Assembly (NCBI GenBank): GCA_029953675.1
Contig: JAMWBK010000010.1
Location: 930,001-994,000, forward strand
Reading direction: 5' to 3'
DNA: 64,000 nucleotides
Source: Rhodosorus marinus
Lineage: Eukaryota; Rhodophyta; Stylonematophyceae; Stylonematales; Stylonemataceae
How positions within the stretch are numbered: position 1 is the first letter of the stretch; every line of letters starts with the position of its first letter. The position numbers and the translations under genes are program-made. The notes under the pieces are model-generated. The model worked only from the letters and a program-made list of their open reading frames with translations. It was not told the DNA's origin and made no database searches. Shown here in pieces: positions 1-11,241 of this stretch.

Positions 1-569
1 GGAAGAATCCACGATCAGCAATCATTTTGAGCGTGTTGTCAGACAACGAAAACACCACGCACGAAATTTCGAATAAAATTAATACAGGATTTGTTGGAGT
101 TACAAAAAAACCATCAAAAATGATAGACTCGCGGTATCAGGAAGAATCCGAGATGATCAATCTATTTGAGAGTTTTTCAGACAACGAATTACTTACATGG
201 ATGAAATTTCGAATAAAATTAATAGAGGATTTTTCCTTTGTTGGATTTCCTTATGGGGGCTGTTCCGGTGTTACGGCGTTGAGGCTCGGCCTTGCGTAAG
301 GAGTGTACTTCTCCTTAGTTTGGGGGGGGTGTTGCATAGCCTTCGAATAAAGGTTTTGGTTTTGGTTTCCGAAAAAAGCTTCAGTACTTATTGAGAGGTC
401 AGTGCAAGCCCAGGGGGACGTAAAATACTTTGAACTCTTTTTCGAACGAGGTTCGAGAGCAAACAGCTTCAAACAAATTTTCCCCATGCAACGAGATACG
501 GGAAATTTTCTCGGATATTAAGCTCGGGGTATCTACCAGGCCCGGATGTAAAGCGAGGCACCCACCCTA
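1..569. repeat. Gene-free left edge with an imperfect direct repeat
   Basis: Positions about 1-100 and 140-240 are two diverged copies of one sequence with a period near 140 bp. Both begin GGAAGAATCC and share the 19-base core GAAATTTCGAATAAAATTA near 62 and 202. Short open frames cross both copies and share the peptide EISNKIN, but no complete gene can be supported. The window edge may cut further copies. The rest, to 569, is the downstream side of the reverse-strand gene that ends at 570, and I see nothing else in it. Confidence 0.5.
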
Positions 570-1520
570 TTAAGCCTTTGGTCTACTGTTGTGATTTCCG
601 TAGATCGAAGTAAACCAGTCACATTGCACGCCATTTGAATCCAGTCTTAGACCAGCTACCTGGGCTGAGGATGGCATTATCACCCCGAAATACAATGATG
701 AATTTGCACCGACCACCTCCGGAACACACGCAAACATTGAGTCCCGAAGCGGTAAGATCTTCATGTCAGGGTTAAGCATCCCTGTGCAATGGGTTTCCTC
801 ATCTGTAGGGTTATAATATTTTGTCTCTCCACCGCGTATGGTCAGTCCCAGGCAAGCAACCGGTTCTAGGGACGGAATTTCCGTTATTCGATCGATTGCA
901 GTTGGCGACTCGATGGCCGGGACTTTCTCTGGCACGTTACTATCTCTGAATGCACCGGTTAGACAGCTTTTCAGCTTCAGAGTTTGCTTGTCATCTATAC
1001 ATTCGTAGGTAGCAATCATCATGCGGCGGCAATAGTCTGTGGAGACGAAGTTGATTTCGACTCCATTAAACGGCGACTTGGTCCCCCACCAGTTCTGCCC
1101 GACAACACCTGGGAGGATGAATTGACGGCCAAGCTTAGATCCGAAGTTCTCGTAGCTAATATGCAGAATTTGACCTTGTTTCTTCTTGTCAGCCATCTGC
1201 CTCCCTTCCCATATACAGCTATCAGGGTCATCATCTGGAAAAGAAACAATGTAGTGCAGCTCTCCAATGTCCACCGGTTCACCCAGCTTGCCATCCTTGA
1301 AATCTTGTCTCCAGTACTTCCCAAGCCAGCTCCCAGGCAGGATAGTCTTCATTGAGTCCCATTGGTCCCTACGAATCTCTTCTTGGGTCATCATGTTCGC
1401 AGCTGGGGAGGATGCAAGTCGCGTTCTTCCGCTCCTTTTCGTCGAGTCGCATCTGCTTAACGCAGCGTCAGAAGCCTTCGCAAAGAGCGCAGAGGTGTGT
1501 ACAATGAAACAGCTTTCCAT
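570..1520 (-). CDS. DUF3598-like (lipocalin-like) protein, probably plastid-targeted
   Basis: A single-exon frame of 316 aa starts at an ATG at 1520. Residues 1-43 are rich in Ser, Ala and Arg, poor in acidic residues, and carry Phe at position 5, which fits a plastid leader. The mature part opens with QWDSMKTILPGSWLGKYWR, and the C-terminal part has a repeated beta-strand look ending LRLDSNGVQCDWFTSIYGN. This resembles the cyanobacterial and plastid DUF3598 group, which is believed to adopt a lipocalin-like barrel. Its function is unknown. The family assignment is by eye and weak. The coding call is stronger because the frame is long, has balanced composition and lacks competing frames of similar length. 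There is no intron. Confidence 0.7.
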   Translation of the reverse strand: MESCFIVHTSALFAKASDAALSRCDSTKRSGRTRLASSPAANMMTQEEIRRDQWDSMKTILPGSWLGKYWRQDFKDGKLGEPVDIGELHYIVSFPDDDPDSCIWEGRQMADKKKQGQILHISYENFGSKLGRQFILPGVVGQNWWGTKSPFNGVEINFVSTDYCRRMMIATYECIDDKQTLKLKSCLTGAFRDSNVPEKVPAIESPTAIDRITEIPSLEPVACLGLTIRGGETKYYNPTDEETHCTGMLNPDMKILPLRDSMFACVPEVVGANSSLYFGVIMPSSAQVAGLRLDSNGVQCDWFTSIYGNHNSRPKA

Positions 1521-3098
1521 GTCGTAAAATAACCGTCTAATTTTAATTCATGATATGCACCCTACACCAGCACCACAGTCTTTCCAAGAGTCCCACCATC
1601 CCGGTACAACCTCATCAGTCGCTTTTACCCCCCAACCTTCCATGATCGCGAAGGCTAAAGCAATTCGACGAAAAGGAGCGCAAGAACGCGACCTGCTTTG
1701 CCCAACACAGCTCCAGCCCACAAGAAACCTCAATTTCTTGGGCCTAGTTGATAAGGAAAATTTTTGTATGAAAAAAGCAAGAAAAACAGGATACCTTTTA
1801 CTCAACCTTAGATAAAATTTTAAAGTTCTTGATACCCTATCTATTTTCTCCTTGATTCAACAACGAAATTCATATAATTTGTAAGGATTGGTGAGATCAG
1901 ATCACTCTATTGGTTATTGACCTGTTGAACAAGAACTGTACGACCAACGAAGGCAAGCTTGTTGAGGATCATTCGAGACTGGGCAACTGATGACTTAGAT
2001 GATTCCGGACTAAATCGATGCTTCAGGAATGTTTAGATGGGCAGATACTAGCGCTGGACTGTCTGAAACTCTGACGTAGGGTTCTGGACGAGGTTTCCTG
2101 GCTATAGCTCTCACCCCCCCTCCCCCACACGGGATAGAAGGTAGGCAGATCTTTGGCAGGCAATGAATTTCGGTTCGAATTGTTCCTCAAATTCCGCACG
2201 CGGGAACAATCGGAACATGAGACCCTTTGGACCCTCCTGCGTTCAAACCTGCTCTTCCGAGTTCCGATGCAGCCAACCCTAGGCATACAGAAAACAGCAA
2301 GCACGGAACCCGAGGAAGCGGGACAGTCACTATGAATGAAAAAGCGGAAACCCAAGGGGAATCGAAAATCTACTCGAGCTACTACTAGCCTCTATTGTTG
2401 CCCTAGGGCTCTCATGTCCTAGGAAGCCTTCCGCTTCCGCTGAGCTCCTTCAACGAGGAAATACCCAAATCTAAACCACTCCAATCCATACATAGACTTA
2501 ATATCATAAATCTAATCCTAATATTCTATATATCAACCAAAATACAATTTATTCAGATCACTTTTACATATACTCACACCATATTTTAGAAATAAAAGAC
2601 TTAAATCCCTGAAATAGCATTTGTGCTGTTTTAATAATAACAATTCAAATGTTTGAGGACGCCGTTTGTGCTATCTGATTGTCGGTCTCTGGTCGGATGG
2701 GCTCTTCTGGATGAAGCTCGTTGAAGTCTTACCTTCCTCTGGACTGATTCCTATGTTGTCATCATTGGATAAGAATCTTCTCTATGCATGAATGGATATA
2801 GATAGTGTCTAGGAAGTGCGTCTGGGGTTGCTGGATTCGCTACCCTGGAACATCGCCCCCGAGTTCCAATTTGTTTGGCTGACTGACAATCTGGATGGTA
2901 TTCCTTTGTCGTGGATGGCGATGGGTGAAGGTTGATGAGGCGGGTATTGCCTGGAGAGTGTTGGGATCTGTCAGTGGCTCTGTATAAAACTACTTTAATG
3001 CTCCTCGTTGTTTGATTTGCTCGTTTTAACATCGTGGACTGAACTGGTAGTTTGTATTTGTAACAAGTGATCTGGTTTGTGGGAGGGGCATTGACAAG
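1521..3098. other. Gene-free stretch between divergent genes
   Basis: This 1.6 kb separates the reverse-strand DUF3598-like gene from pheS and should hold both promoters. Short open frames at 1548-1815, 2023-2355 and 2751-3032 overlap on opposite strands, lack motifs, and are probably not genes. A TATAAAA element lies at 2983-2989, about 110 bp before the pheS start. Positions 2460-2640 are AT-rich. Confidence 0.5.
2983..2989 (+). promoter_or_regulatory. Possible TATA box of pheS
   Basis: TATAAAA on the coding strand, about 110 bp upstream of the pheS ATG. The distance fits a TATA box with a 5' leader of roughly 80 nt. This is position and consensus only, with no transcript evidence. Confidence 0.3.
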
Positions 3099-4809
<1,711 letters not shown>

Positions 4810-5176
4810 ATAGAAGCGGTTTTTGCCATAGAACTTGCCAACACCGTCCTGAAGGCGATATGCGTGCTGTGTCCCCCTCCCGTGAGCTCCGTCCTCCGCT
4901 TCAATTATTACAATCACGTCATTTTTACAAGAGGAATTCAAGCTGATCTTGTATCGCGGAGAACAGATAAACTAATTGCTTACGCGAAACAGATTGTGTG
5001 GTCCCACAGCCTCCTCTGCAGTTTGCTGCTTGTCCGGGAGCGGACACCGCTGATTCCCCCCGCCGACTTTTCTCCCCGATTCTAAGGTGCACTTGAAACT
5101 TTCAGAACTAGGTAAATCTGCACTATTTACACGTTATTTACCAATCGAGATGCATTACGGTCTGTCTGAAGTTCTA

Positions 5177-5913
5177 CTACTCTGTGAGTGGCCGTGACTT
5201 GGTGATTCGGGGCGGCTTGTAGAAGGAGTAACGTTTGACCGCGGTGTGGTTGATCTTGACAACTCCTCTACTCGACGTTTTAGAATCCTTGGAGGGAGGA
5301 GAAGCACTGGTTGTCAGCTCACGCATAGACTTCCACCCCGAACTTTTCTACAAACGTACGATTTTTCATTTCTCAGCTCATCCAGCTGCCTCTGCAGTTT
5401 GTTCACAATGCACTCTTGCTCTTGTTCTAGTTGATTTTCGATATCGACCTTTTCTTTTCTTAGCTCGTTCAGTTTGGTCTGAAGCGTGTTCGTCAAATAC
5501 TCTTCCTCCTGTTCGATTTGTCTTGCAAGCTGTTCTTTTTCGCCCGAAAGTAAGAGCAGTTTCTTGTTCAAACGATTCGTTATATTTTCTTCTTCCATTT
5601 CTATTTCCTTTTGCTGCAACGATGAAGAACGAATTCGTTTAAAAAACAATAAAAACACCTCAGAACGAGCAAGAGAGCAGAACAACTAGGCAGACAGGCA
5701 ACGAGCAAAGGAACCCCAAACCCCAGAACGTGCAAACAAGAAAAACAAAAGTTGCAACAAAACGCCACGACTTACGATCTCAGCGTTCTTATAGCGAAGC
5801 CGTTCATTCTCCTTTTCAACAAACTGTCTCCTGTCATGAACCCTCGTAAGCTCCTCCTTCAGGCTCTCCAGCTCCGAGTTCAAACTCTCAACTTCACCGG
5901 CTGTATCCATCAT
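5177..5913 (-). CDS. CCDC6-like (DUF2046) coiled-coil protein, short
   Basis: Three exons on the reverse strand: 5776-5913, 5360-5613 and 5177-5306, giving 173 aa. The start is the first ATG in frame (Met-Met-Asp). Almost the whole protein is coiled coil with the diagnostic repeats of CCDC6: EEENITNRLNKK, EEEYLTNTLQTKLNELRKEK and EQECIVNKLQRQLDELRNEK. In the animal family these read EQEExLxNxL followed by a Leu/Lys heptad. Exon 3 supplies a tail beginning SASPPSKDSK, which resembles the Ser/Pro-rich segment after the coiled coil in CCDC6. It is much shorter than human CCDC6 (about 470 aa). The family's molecular role is poorly defined. Only the first Met and the 53-nt second intron are somewhat uncertain. 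Confidence 0.8.
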
Positions 5914-6018
5914 CACACAGTCCACCTCATTCAAACACCCCACAAAAAACCTGTCTATTTGTGGTCCTTTGATAGAAACGCCACACGCTTTTATCTAAAA
6001 ACACTCTACCGCCCGCCC

Positions 6019-6025
6019 TTATATA
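6019..6025 (-). promoter_or_regulatory. Possible TATA box of the CCDC6-like gene
   Basis: The reverse strand reads TATATAA here, inside a C-rich (plus-strand) flank, about 110 bp upstream of the CCDC6-like start codon. The call rests on position and consensus only. Confidence 0.3.
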
Positions 6026-6230
6026 ACCCTTAGCCTCCTCACCTTATATCTCTACTCCCACCCCACTTAGCCCATCCTGTTCCCACCTGCAAAAGCGTAT
6101 CTAAACAACCCCTTAGCAAGCCTTGAGATACAGTTAGCGAAAACCCTTTCACAGAGTACGATTTAGTACATCCATTGTACACTTTTAGTGAATGTATCAT
6201 CAATGATGCTCGTAAAAACTTTGGGTTTCA

Positions 6231-6690
6231 TTACAGCACGGGACAGATAAATTCCGCAAAATAATGATTGAATACCTCAATCATTTGCCGCTGATCTTGA
6301 TTGGAGTTCCGTTCGGTCAGTTGGGAACTGACTGCTTTTTGACGGTTGGTGTAAATGCACATCCCTGCTCTCCCCCTCTCAGTCCATCGGGAGTGACCTA
6401 GAGCGGACTGTAGCCACTCTAAAATGTCTGCAGTGACAACGATCGCGCGCGAACGATCATGATTGTATGCTTTCATCATCGTCATCCATTCGGCAGCAGA
6501 GGTTGTGGTGGATCTCAACGGCACCCCAGCCCAATTGGCAGGTTTGGTGAAGGCACAGGGAATAGAATAAAAGTTGGAGTTCCTTTCCAAGAACTGCTTC
6601 AGGACGATAGACCCCGCTGCTGGAGGTCCGTGAAGAGCCTCGAGGACCAAAGACGATGGAATACACCAACTTCAGAAAGATATTGCGGGA
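6231..6690 (-). CDS. Unassigned open frame, possible gene fragment
   Basis: An open reverse-strand frame of about 145 codons runs to a stop at 6231. It has a protein-like composition with several Trp, Tyr and Phe (for example NFYSIPCAFTKPANWAG and ADILEWLQSALGHSRW) but no ATG near its 5' end and no motif I recognise. A competing plus-strand frame overlaps it. It could be an exon, a relic of a mobile element, or chance. Confidence 0.22.
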
Positions 6691-7346
6691 GAGAAGATAG
6701 ATGCTACGGCAGACGCAGGGATTCGTCCCCTACCTCAATTCACACCCAAAGAAACCCCGTTCTTTTGTTCTATTCCATATTCCTTTTTCTTCCTTTTCTA
6801 TCTACCTTCCAGTAGATTCCGAACCCTGTCGTCTACTAATATCGTTGATCTCCTTTCGGGGGAGGGGCTTAAAATAGGGCGAGCCAGAAAGCGTTTCACG
6901 GACTTCCACAGATCGTTTTAGGTAGGGGGAAAGGGGGGGGTGGTGGTTTGTACTGGAAACTTGAGAACCCCGAGGAGGTTGTCCTAGGACGTGGACAGAC
7001 TGGGCGTCACAAGGCGTGTGACTACTTGAAAATGCAGCGAACACTAGCCACAGACCACCGGCGAGCTGTGAATTTTGATGATTGGGATGATTGCGCTCTT
7101 CTGCTCACTGCTTGTGCTTTTGGATGATGGCGCTGGATGAGTGGCCCGGGCTTCAGTGGGAAGATGCAGACTTGCTGATGAGGTACCGAGATTATTTTGA
7201 CTCAGGACATCCGCGAACCTCCACCGGCAAGATCTCCCTCGGCTCCTGCATGAGTACGGACTTGAGACGATGCAGATATAATGCATTCGTGGTTTTTAAA
7301 AGGAGTACTCCGGAGATCTGCTTCGCTCGCTTCTACACAGCTTCGT

Positions 7347-7905
7347 TACTCAGCAAGTGCACCCTCTACGGACGAAGCCTGACGAGTTCCCGAGTAATCA
7401 ATGGAGAGATCCCCGTGGTACATGTTACCAGAGAAGGCGTTACAATCCACTCGATCGCTATAGGCAACCGGCAATACATCCAGGAAGAGTCCCTGACGTG
7501 ACAATGGATGATTGAAAGTCCTTCACACTCACTTTCGCCTTTGAACTGCTCAGAAAGAAGAGACCCAGTTCGCATCTCCGAGTGAGTTTTTGGTGCTTGT
7601 TTTTGTAGTGCACGGCACTCTTCCTGGATGTATTGCCGGTTGCCTATAGGGATCGAGTGGATGGTAACGCCTTCTCTGGTAACATGTACCACGGGGATCT
7701 CTCGATTGATTATTCGGGAACTCGTCAAGGTTCGTACGTAGGGGGTGCCCTTGCTGAGTTAGTGGATAGTAACGCGTTCTCTGGTAACATGTACCACGGG
7801 GATCTCTCCATTGATTACTCGGGAAGTCGTCAGGCTTCGTCCGTAGAGGGTGCACTTGCTGAGTTGTCGGATGGTAGCACATGGCCGGGAGTTTTGACAA
7901 TGTAA
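7347..7905. repeat. Inverted repeat joined to a 105-bp tandem repeat
   Basis: Arm A (7347-7490) is inverted relative to arm B (7619-7757). B is followed directly by a second unit (7758-7862) and the start of a third. The tandem period is exactly 105 bp, measured from TAACGC-type anchors at 7665, 7770 and 7875. The arms are separated by 128 bp (7491-7618). Because 105 is 35 codons, a plus-strand frame at 7633-7905 repeats the peptide NAFSGNMYHGDLSIDYSG in register. Of 11 codon differences between the units, 6 are silent. Arm A is a mosaic: its left half matches the second unit and its right half matches the first. The origin is unknown. Confidence 0.85.
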
Positions 7906-8605
7906 GTGCTTACGGAGCTCCATGGTGGGATGGGGAAACCTTCTTTTCGCAATTGAGTAGCCGTTCACTTGCCGAAGAGAATCATAGCTAGCTGAATGTG
8001 CCATAGTTCTATCTATTCAAAGAAGGTGATCATCACCATATATCGGCAGAGTGTACAAGTGCTCGCCAAAAACCACCCAACACATCTTTTGTACAAATGC
8101 ACTTTAGAATACTAGTATGTACTAAAATAATCTCTAATATATTTGAAGAGGCAATAGTTATTACTTCTAGAACATAAAAAATCATGGCTAGCCTGGGACA
8201 AAACCCGCTTCCGTTGATCTTGTTTGCGGTCGGGAGTTTATTCTTTTTTGCTTTATTTTTGATCGTATGGAATAGAGTGCGTTAGGTGGGTGTTCTTTTT
8301 GGTGTCAACGGCCAAAATTCCGAACTTTATGGCCAGATAAAAGTTTTGATGTTTTTTGTTGTGGTATCGTCGATCTAGTGATTGGGGTTTGATTCGAGAT
8401 TTGGTGGATTTGGTGGATGTCTGAAGATCGGGGGGAGGGAGGGAGGGAGACTTGGGGTGTGATAGGGAAGAGAGCGAAGGTTTCATGGAAGTTATGGGAC
8501 GTCTGGGCTTTTCTTTGTAAGGTTAGAGGGCGAAATTGATTGCTTGAGAGCTGTTGTGATCCTTTTTCTCATTTTTTTCTCAGTTTCTTGAGGTTTGTGG
8601 GGGTG

Positions 8606-10421
8606 ATGGTGGGGTTTGTGGGACCTCTGGGGGTCGCGAAGCTCGGCTCTGTGGGGAGAGCTGATGAAGTCTGTAGCAGAAAGTCTGTGGTTGTTATGGG
8701 AACTGGAAACTCGTTTGGAAAGCTTTTCAAAATCTCGACTTGGGGCGAGTCTCATGGGATTGGGGTCGGTGTAACGATCGATGGATGTCCGCCGAGGCTC
8801 GAGGTCAGTCGGAAGCGGATGAAGTTTGGTAGCATTGTGCTTGGTGACTCATTAGGTATTTTCTTCCCAGGATAGTTGTCTCCTGAAGACGTGCAAAAGG
8901 AGCTTGATCGCCGCAAGCCTGGGCAGAGCAAGTTGACCACCCCAAGAAAAGAGGATGACATGGCAGAGATCCTATCCGGGGTAGTCAGCGGGAAGACAAT
9001 AGGAACCCCAATTGGGATTCTGGTCAGGAACAAGAACCAGATAGGCAAGGATTATGACAACATCGCTGTGTCATATCGACCGAGTCACGCAGATGCTACC
9101 TATGACGCGAAATACGGAATCAGAGCTGTTGCTGGAGGAGGGGTAGGTACCAGTCCACCCTGATTTTTGAGCTAGCTAGTAGCCTTTTTCCTAACATCTG
9201 GTGACTTCTTGTACTGGACTTGGTCCTTCAGAGGTCGTCGGCTAGAGAAACAATTGGCAGGGTCGCAGCTGGCGCTGTCGCTAAGAAGCTTTTAAAAGCA
9301 TACTCCGACGTGGATATTGTTGGATATGTACAGAAGGTTCAGGATATCGCGGCGACCAACATCGATGTAGACGCAGTAACTCTGGAGGATGTTGAGAGGT
9401 ATGTTTGCCTATGCGAAACGCGCTCTTTGCCAGGTAGCAGCTGAGCCTGTGCTTGCCTTGCTCGCAGCAACATCGTTCGATGTCCAGATGAGGAAGTTGC
9501 GGAGCAGATGATCGGCAGGATTGATGAAATTCGCAAAACGGGCAATTCGATAGGAGGCGTTGTTGAATGCGTAGCAAGGAATGTACCCGCAGGTCTTGGA
9601 GCTCCAGTTTTCGATAAACTCGAAGCCGAGCTCGCGAAGGTCTGTTCCGCGCGCTGAACAGGAGGTAGTTGAATGATTTCTCGGGTTGTGGAGCTGAGCA
9701 ACACCTGTTTCTGAACTCGCTTAGGCGTGCATGAGCCTGCCGGCGAGCAAAGGGTTTGAGGTTGGGAGTGGTTTTCCGGGAACTCTTTTGACTGGAATTG
9801 AACACAACGATCCTTTCTACATTGACGAGGTAAGGATCAGCCTCAATAATTTCCTCGCATATTTCACCAACCTAATGATGATGTTTATCGTTGTTTTTGC
9901 ATCTGGTTGCCAGGATGGCAGGACTCGAACCAAGACGAACAGAAGCGGAGGTATACAAGGCGGGATCTCGAATGGGGAGACCATTGTTGTCCGAGTTGCC
10001 TTCAAACCGACAAGCACAATAGCTCGGTCCCAGGAGACGGTTACTCGTGATGGAGTTGAAACGGTACGAAATAGATGGGATCCGCAGGGTGCCATTGTAC
10101 CGCTCTTGACTTTTCTCGTTGTGATTGCATGCATTTGACAGGAGCTTCTAGCGAGGGGCCGCCACGACCCGTGCGTTCTACCCCGTGCTGTGCCGATGGT
10201 AGAATCCATGGTTGCTCTGGTGCTCGCTGATCATCTCATGCAGCAGGTAAGAGAGCGTTTTCATCCTTTCGTTATGTTAGTATCTGAGCACTTATCAGAG
10301 TTTGGTGTCCCTCGATGAGTAGATCGCCCAGTGTAGCCTGCTGCCAGAGGACGAGGAAGCGGCAATAAACCCATTGGGACCGAAGCCGCAGGAGGACAGT
10401 TTTCTTTCCCGGCAACAGTGA
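8606..10421 (+). CDS. aroC: Chorismate synthase, plastid
   Basis: Eight exons join in phase: 8606-8803, 8876-9142, 9232-9398, 9468-9639, 9725-9829, 9914-10063, 10142-10246 and 10332-10421, giving 417 aa. The enzyme uses reduced FMN to convert 5-enolpyruvylshikimate-3-phosphate to chorismate, the last shikimate step before aromatic amino acids. Family motifs are intact: [18 protein letters not shown], then RRKPGQSK, then [16 protein letters not shown] with GGGRSSARET formed across the second intron, and later [14 protein letters not shown]. The leader begins MVGFVGPLG, with Phe at 4, consistent with plastid import. The introns are 69 to 89 nt. The start is the first ATG in frame. Confidence 0.95.
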
Positions 10422-11241
10422 ACAGTAAGATTCGCGAGTACGTGTTATTGTTTGTAGCAGAACCTTCAATCCGTCTTTTGCAAGCGGAAGTGGCCTGGGC
10501 TGGTGCCTCTCGTTCGAAAGCATTGCTTATGAGCAACGCTCTTCGTCGTTCGGGAGCGGATCGGCTAGGCCAAGTTTTGCCTCTCCTTCTTAGAAGAGCG
10601 CGATTCTGGACGATTAGCGCGGACGCGTCTGCACCCGCAGCCGAATATCAATGAAGCCTTCCTACGAGGAGGATCTCAAGCCATGGGATGCGGAGCGGTT
10701 GCTCATGTTGTGGAATTGAGACTGCGTCAGTAGAAAAGAACTCCGTAGTTCTGCGATAGAGCTACGCGATTTTCAAAAAAGTGACAATGAAGCCGACTGA
10801 AGATAAAACAGTTAACCTAAGTTTAGTGTACACTTTCTCTTCGTCGAAGAAATCCTGCAGTTGGTTGCAATTTCCTCGCATCTAGAATACGGTTCCATAG
10901 GGTCGTCAACACGACTCGCCTCACTCACGGAGGATAAAATACTAAAACAACAAAACCCGCGGAGGACAAAATACTAAACCAAAACCCACGGAGGACAGCA
11001 TCCATTAGTGCATCCTCTTTCGGGCGTTTAGAAAAAAGGTATTAGTTTTCTCCGGCGGTAATCGGGTAAAATCAACGGCGTCTCCACTGTCCGCTTGCAA
11101 TTGTCCTACTCAACGAAGAATGAGCTGCCCATAGTGTGCGGTCGTAACATACACGAAAAAAGCAGTCAGTTCGTGAGGTGGAAACAACCAGCCAACAGCC
11201 ATTGCATTATGACATCACGCTGCCCAGTCGTAGCCAGCTGC
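10422..11241. other. Intergenic stretch between convergent genes, with a short tandem repeat
   Basis: Downstream side of chorismate synthase and of the reverse-strand HAT protein. Positions 10926-11000 hold about two and a half copies of a 30-33 bp unit, CGGAGGAYAAAATACTAAA followed by an A/C-rich tail. No gene is supported. Confidence 0.5.

Larger units (their letters stand above)
6050..8605. other. Gene-poor stretch before chorismate synthase
   Basis: It contains the unassigned frame at 6231-6690 and the large repeat structure at 7347-7905. From about 8280 to 8605 lies a G/T-rich flank upstream of chorismate synthase with a GGGAGG run near 8430-8450. No further gene is supported. Confidence 0.5.

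Noticed and set aside
1548-1815. Opposing 85-codon frames upstream of the DUF3598-like gene
   Set aside because: They are mirror images of each other in the probable promoter region and have no recognisable pattern.
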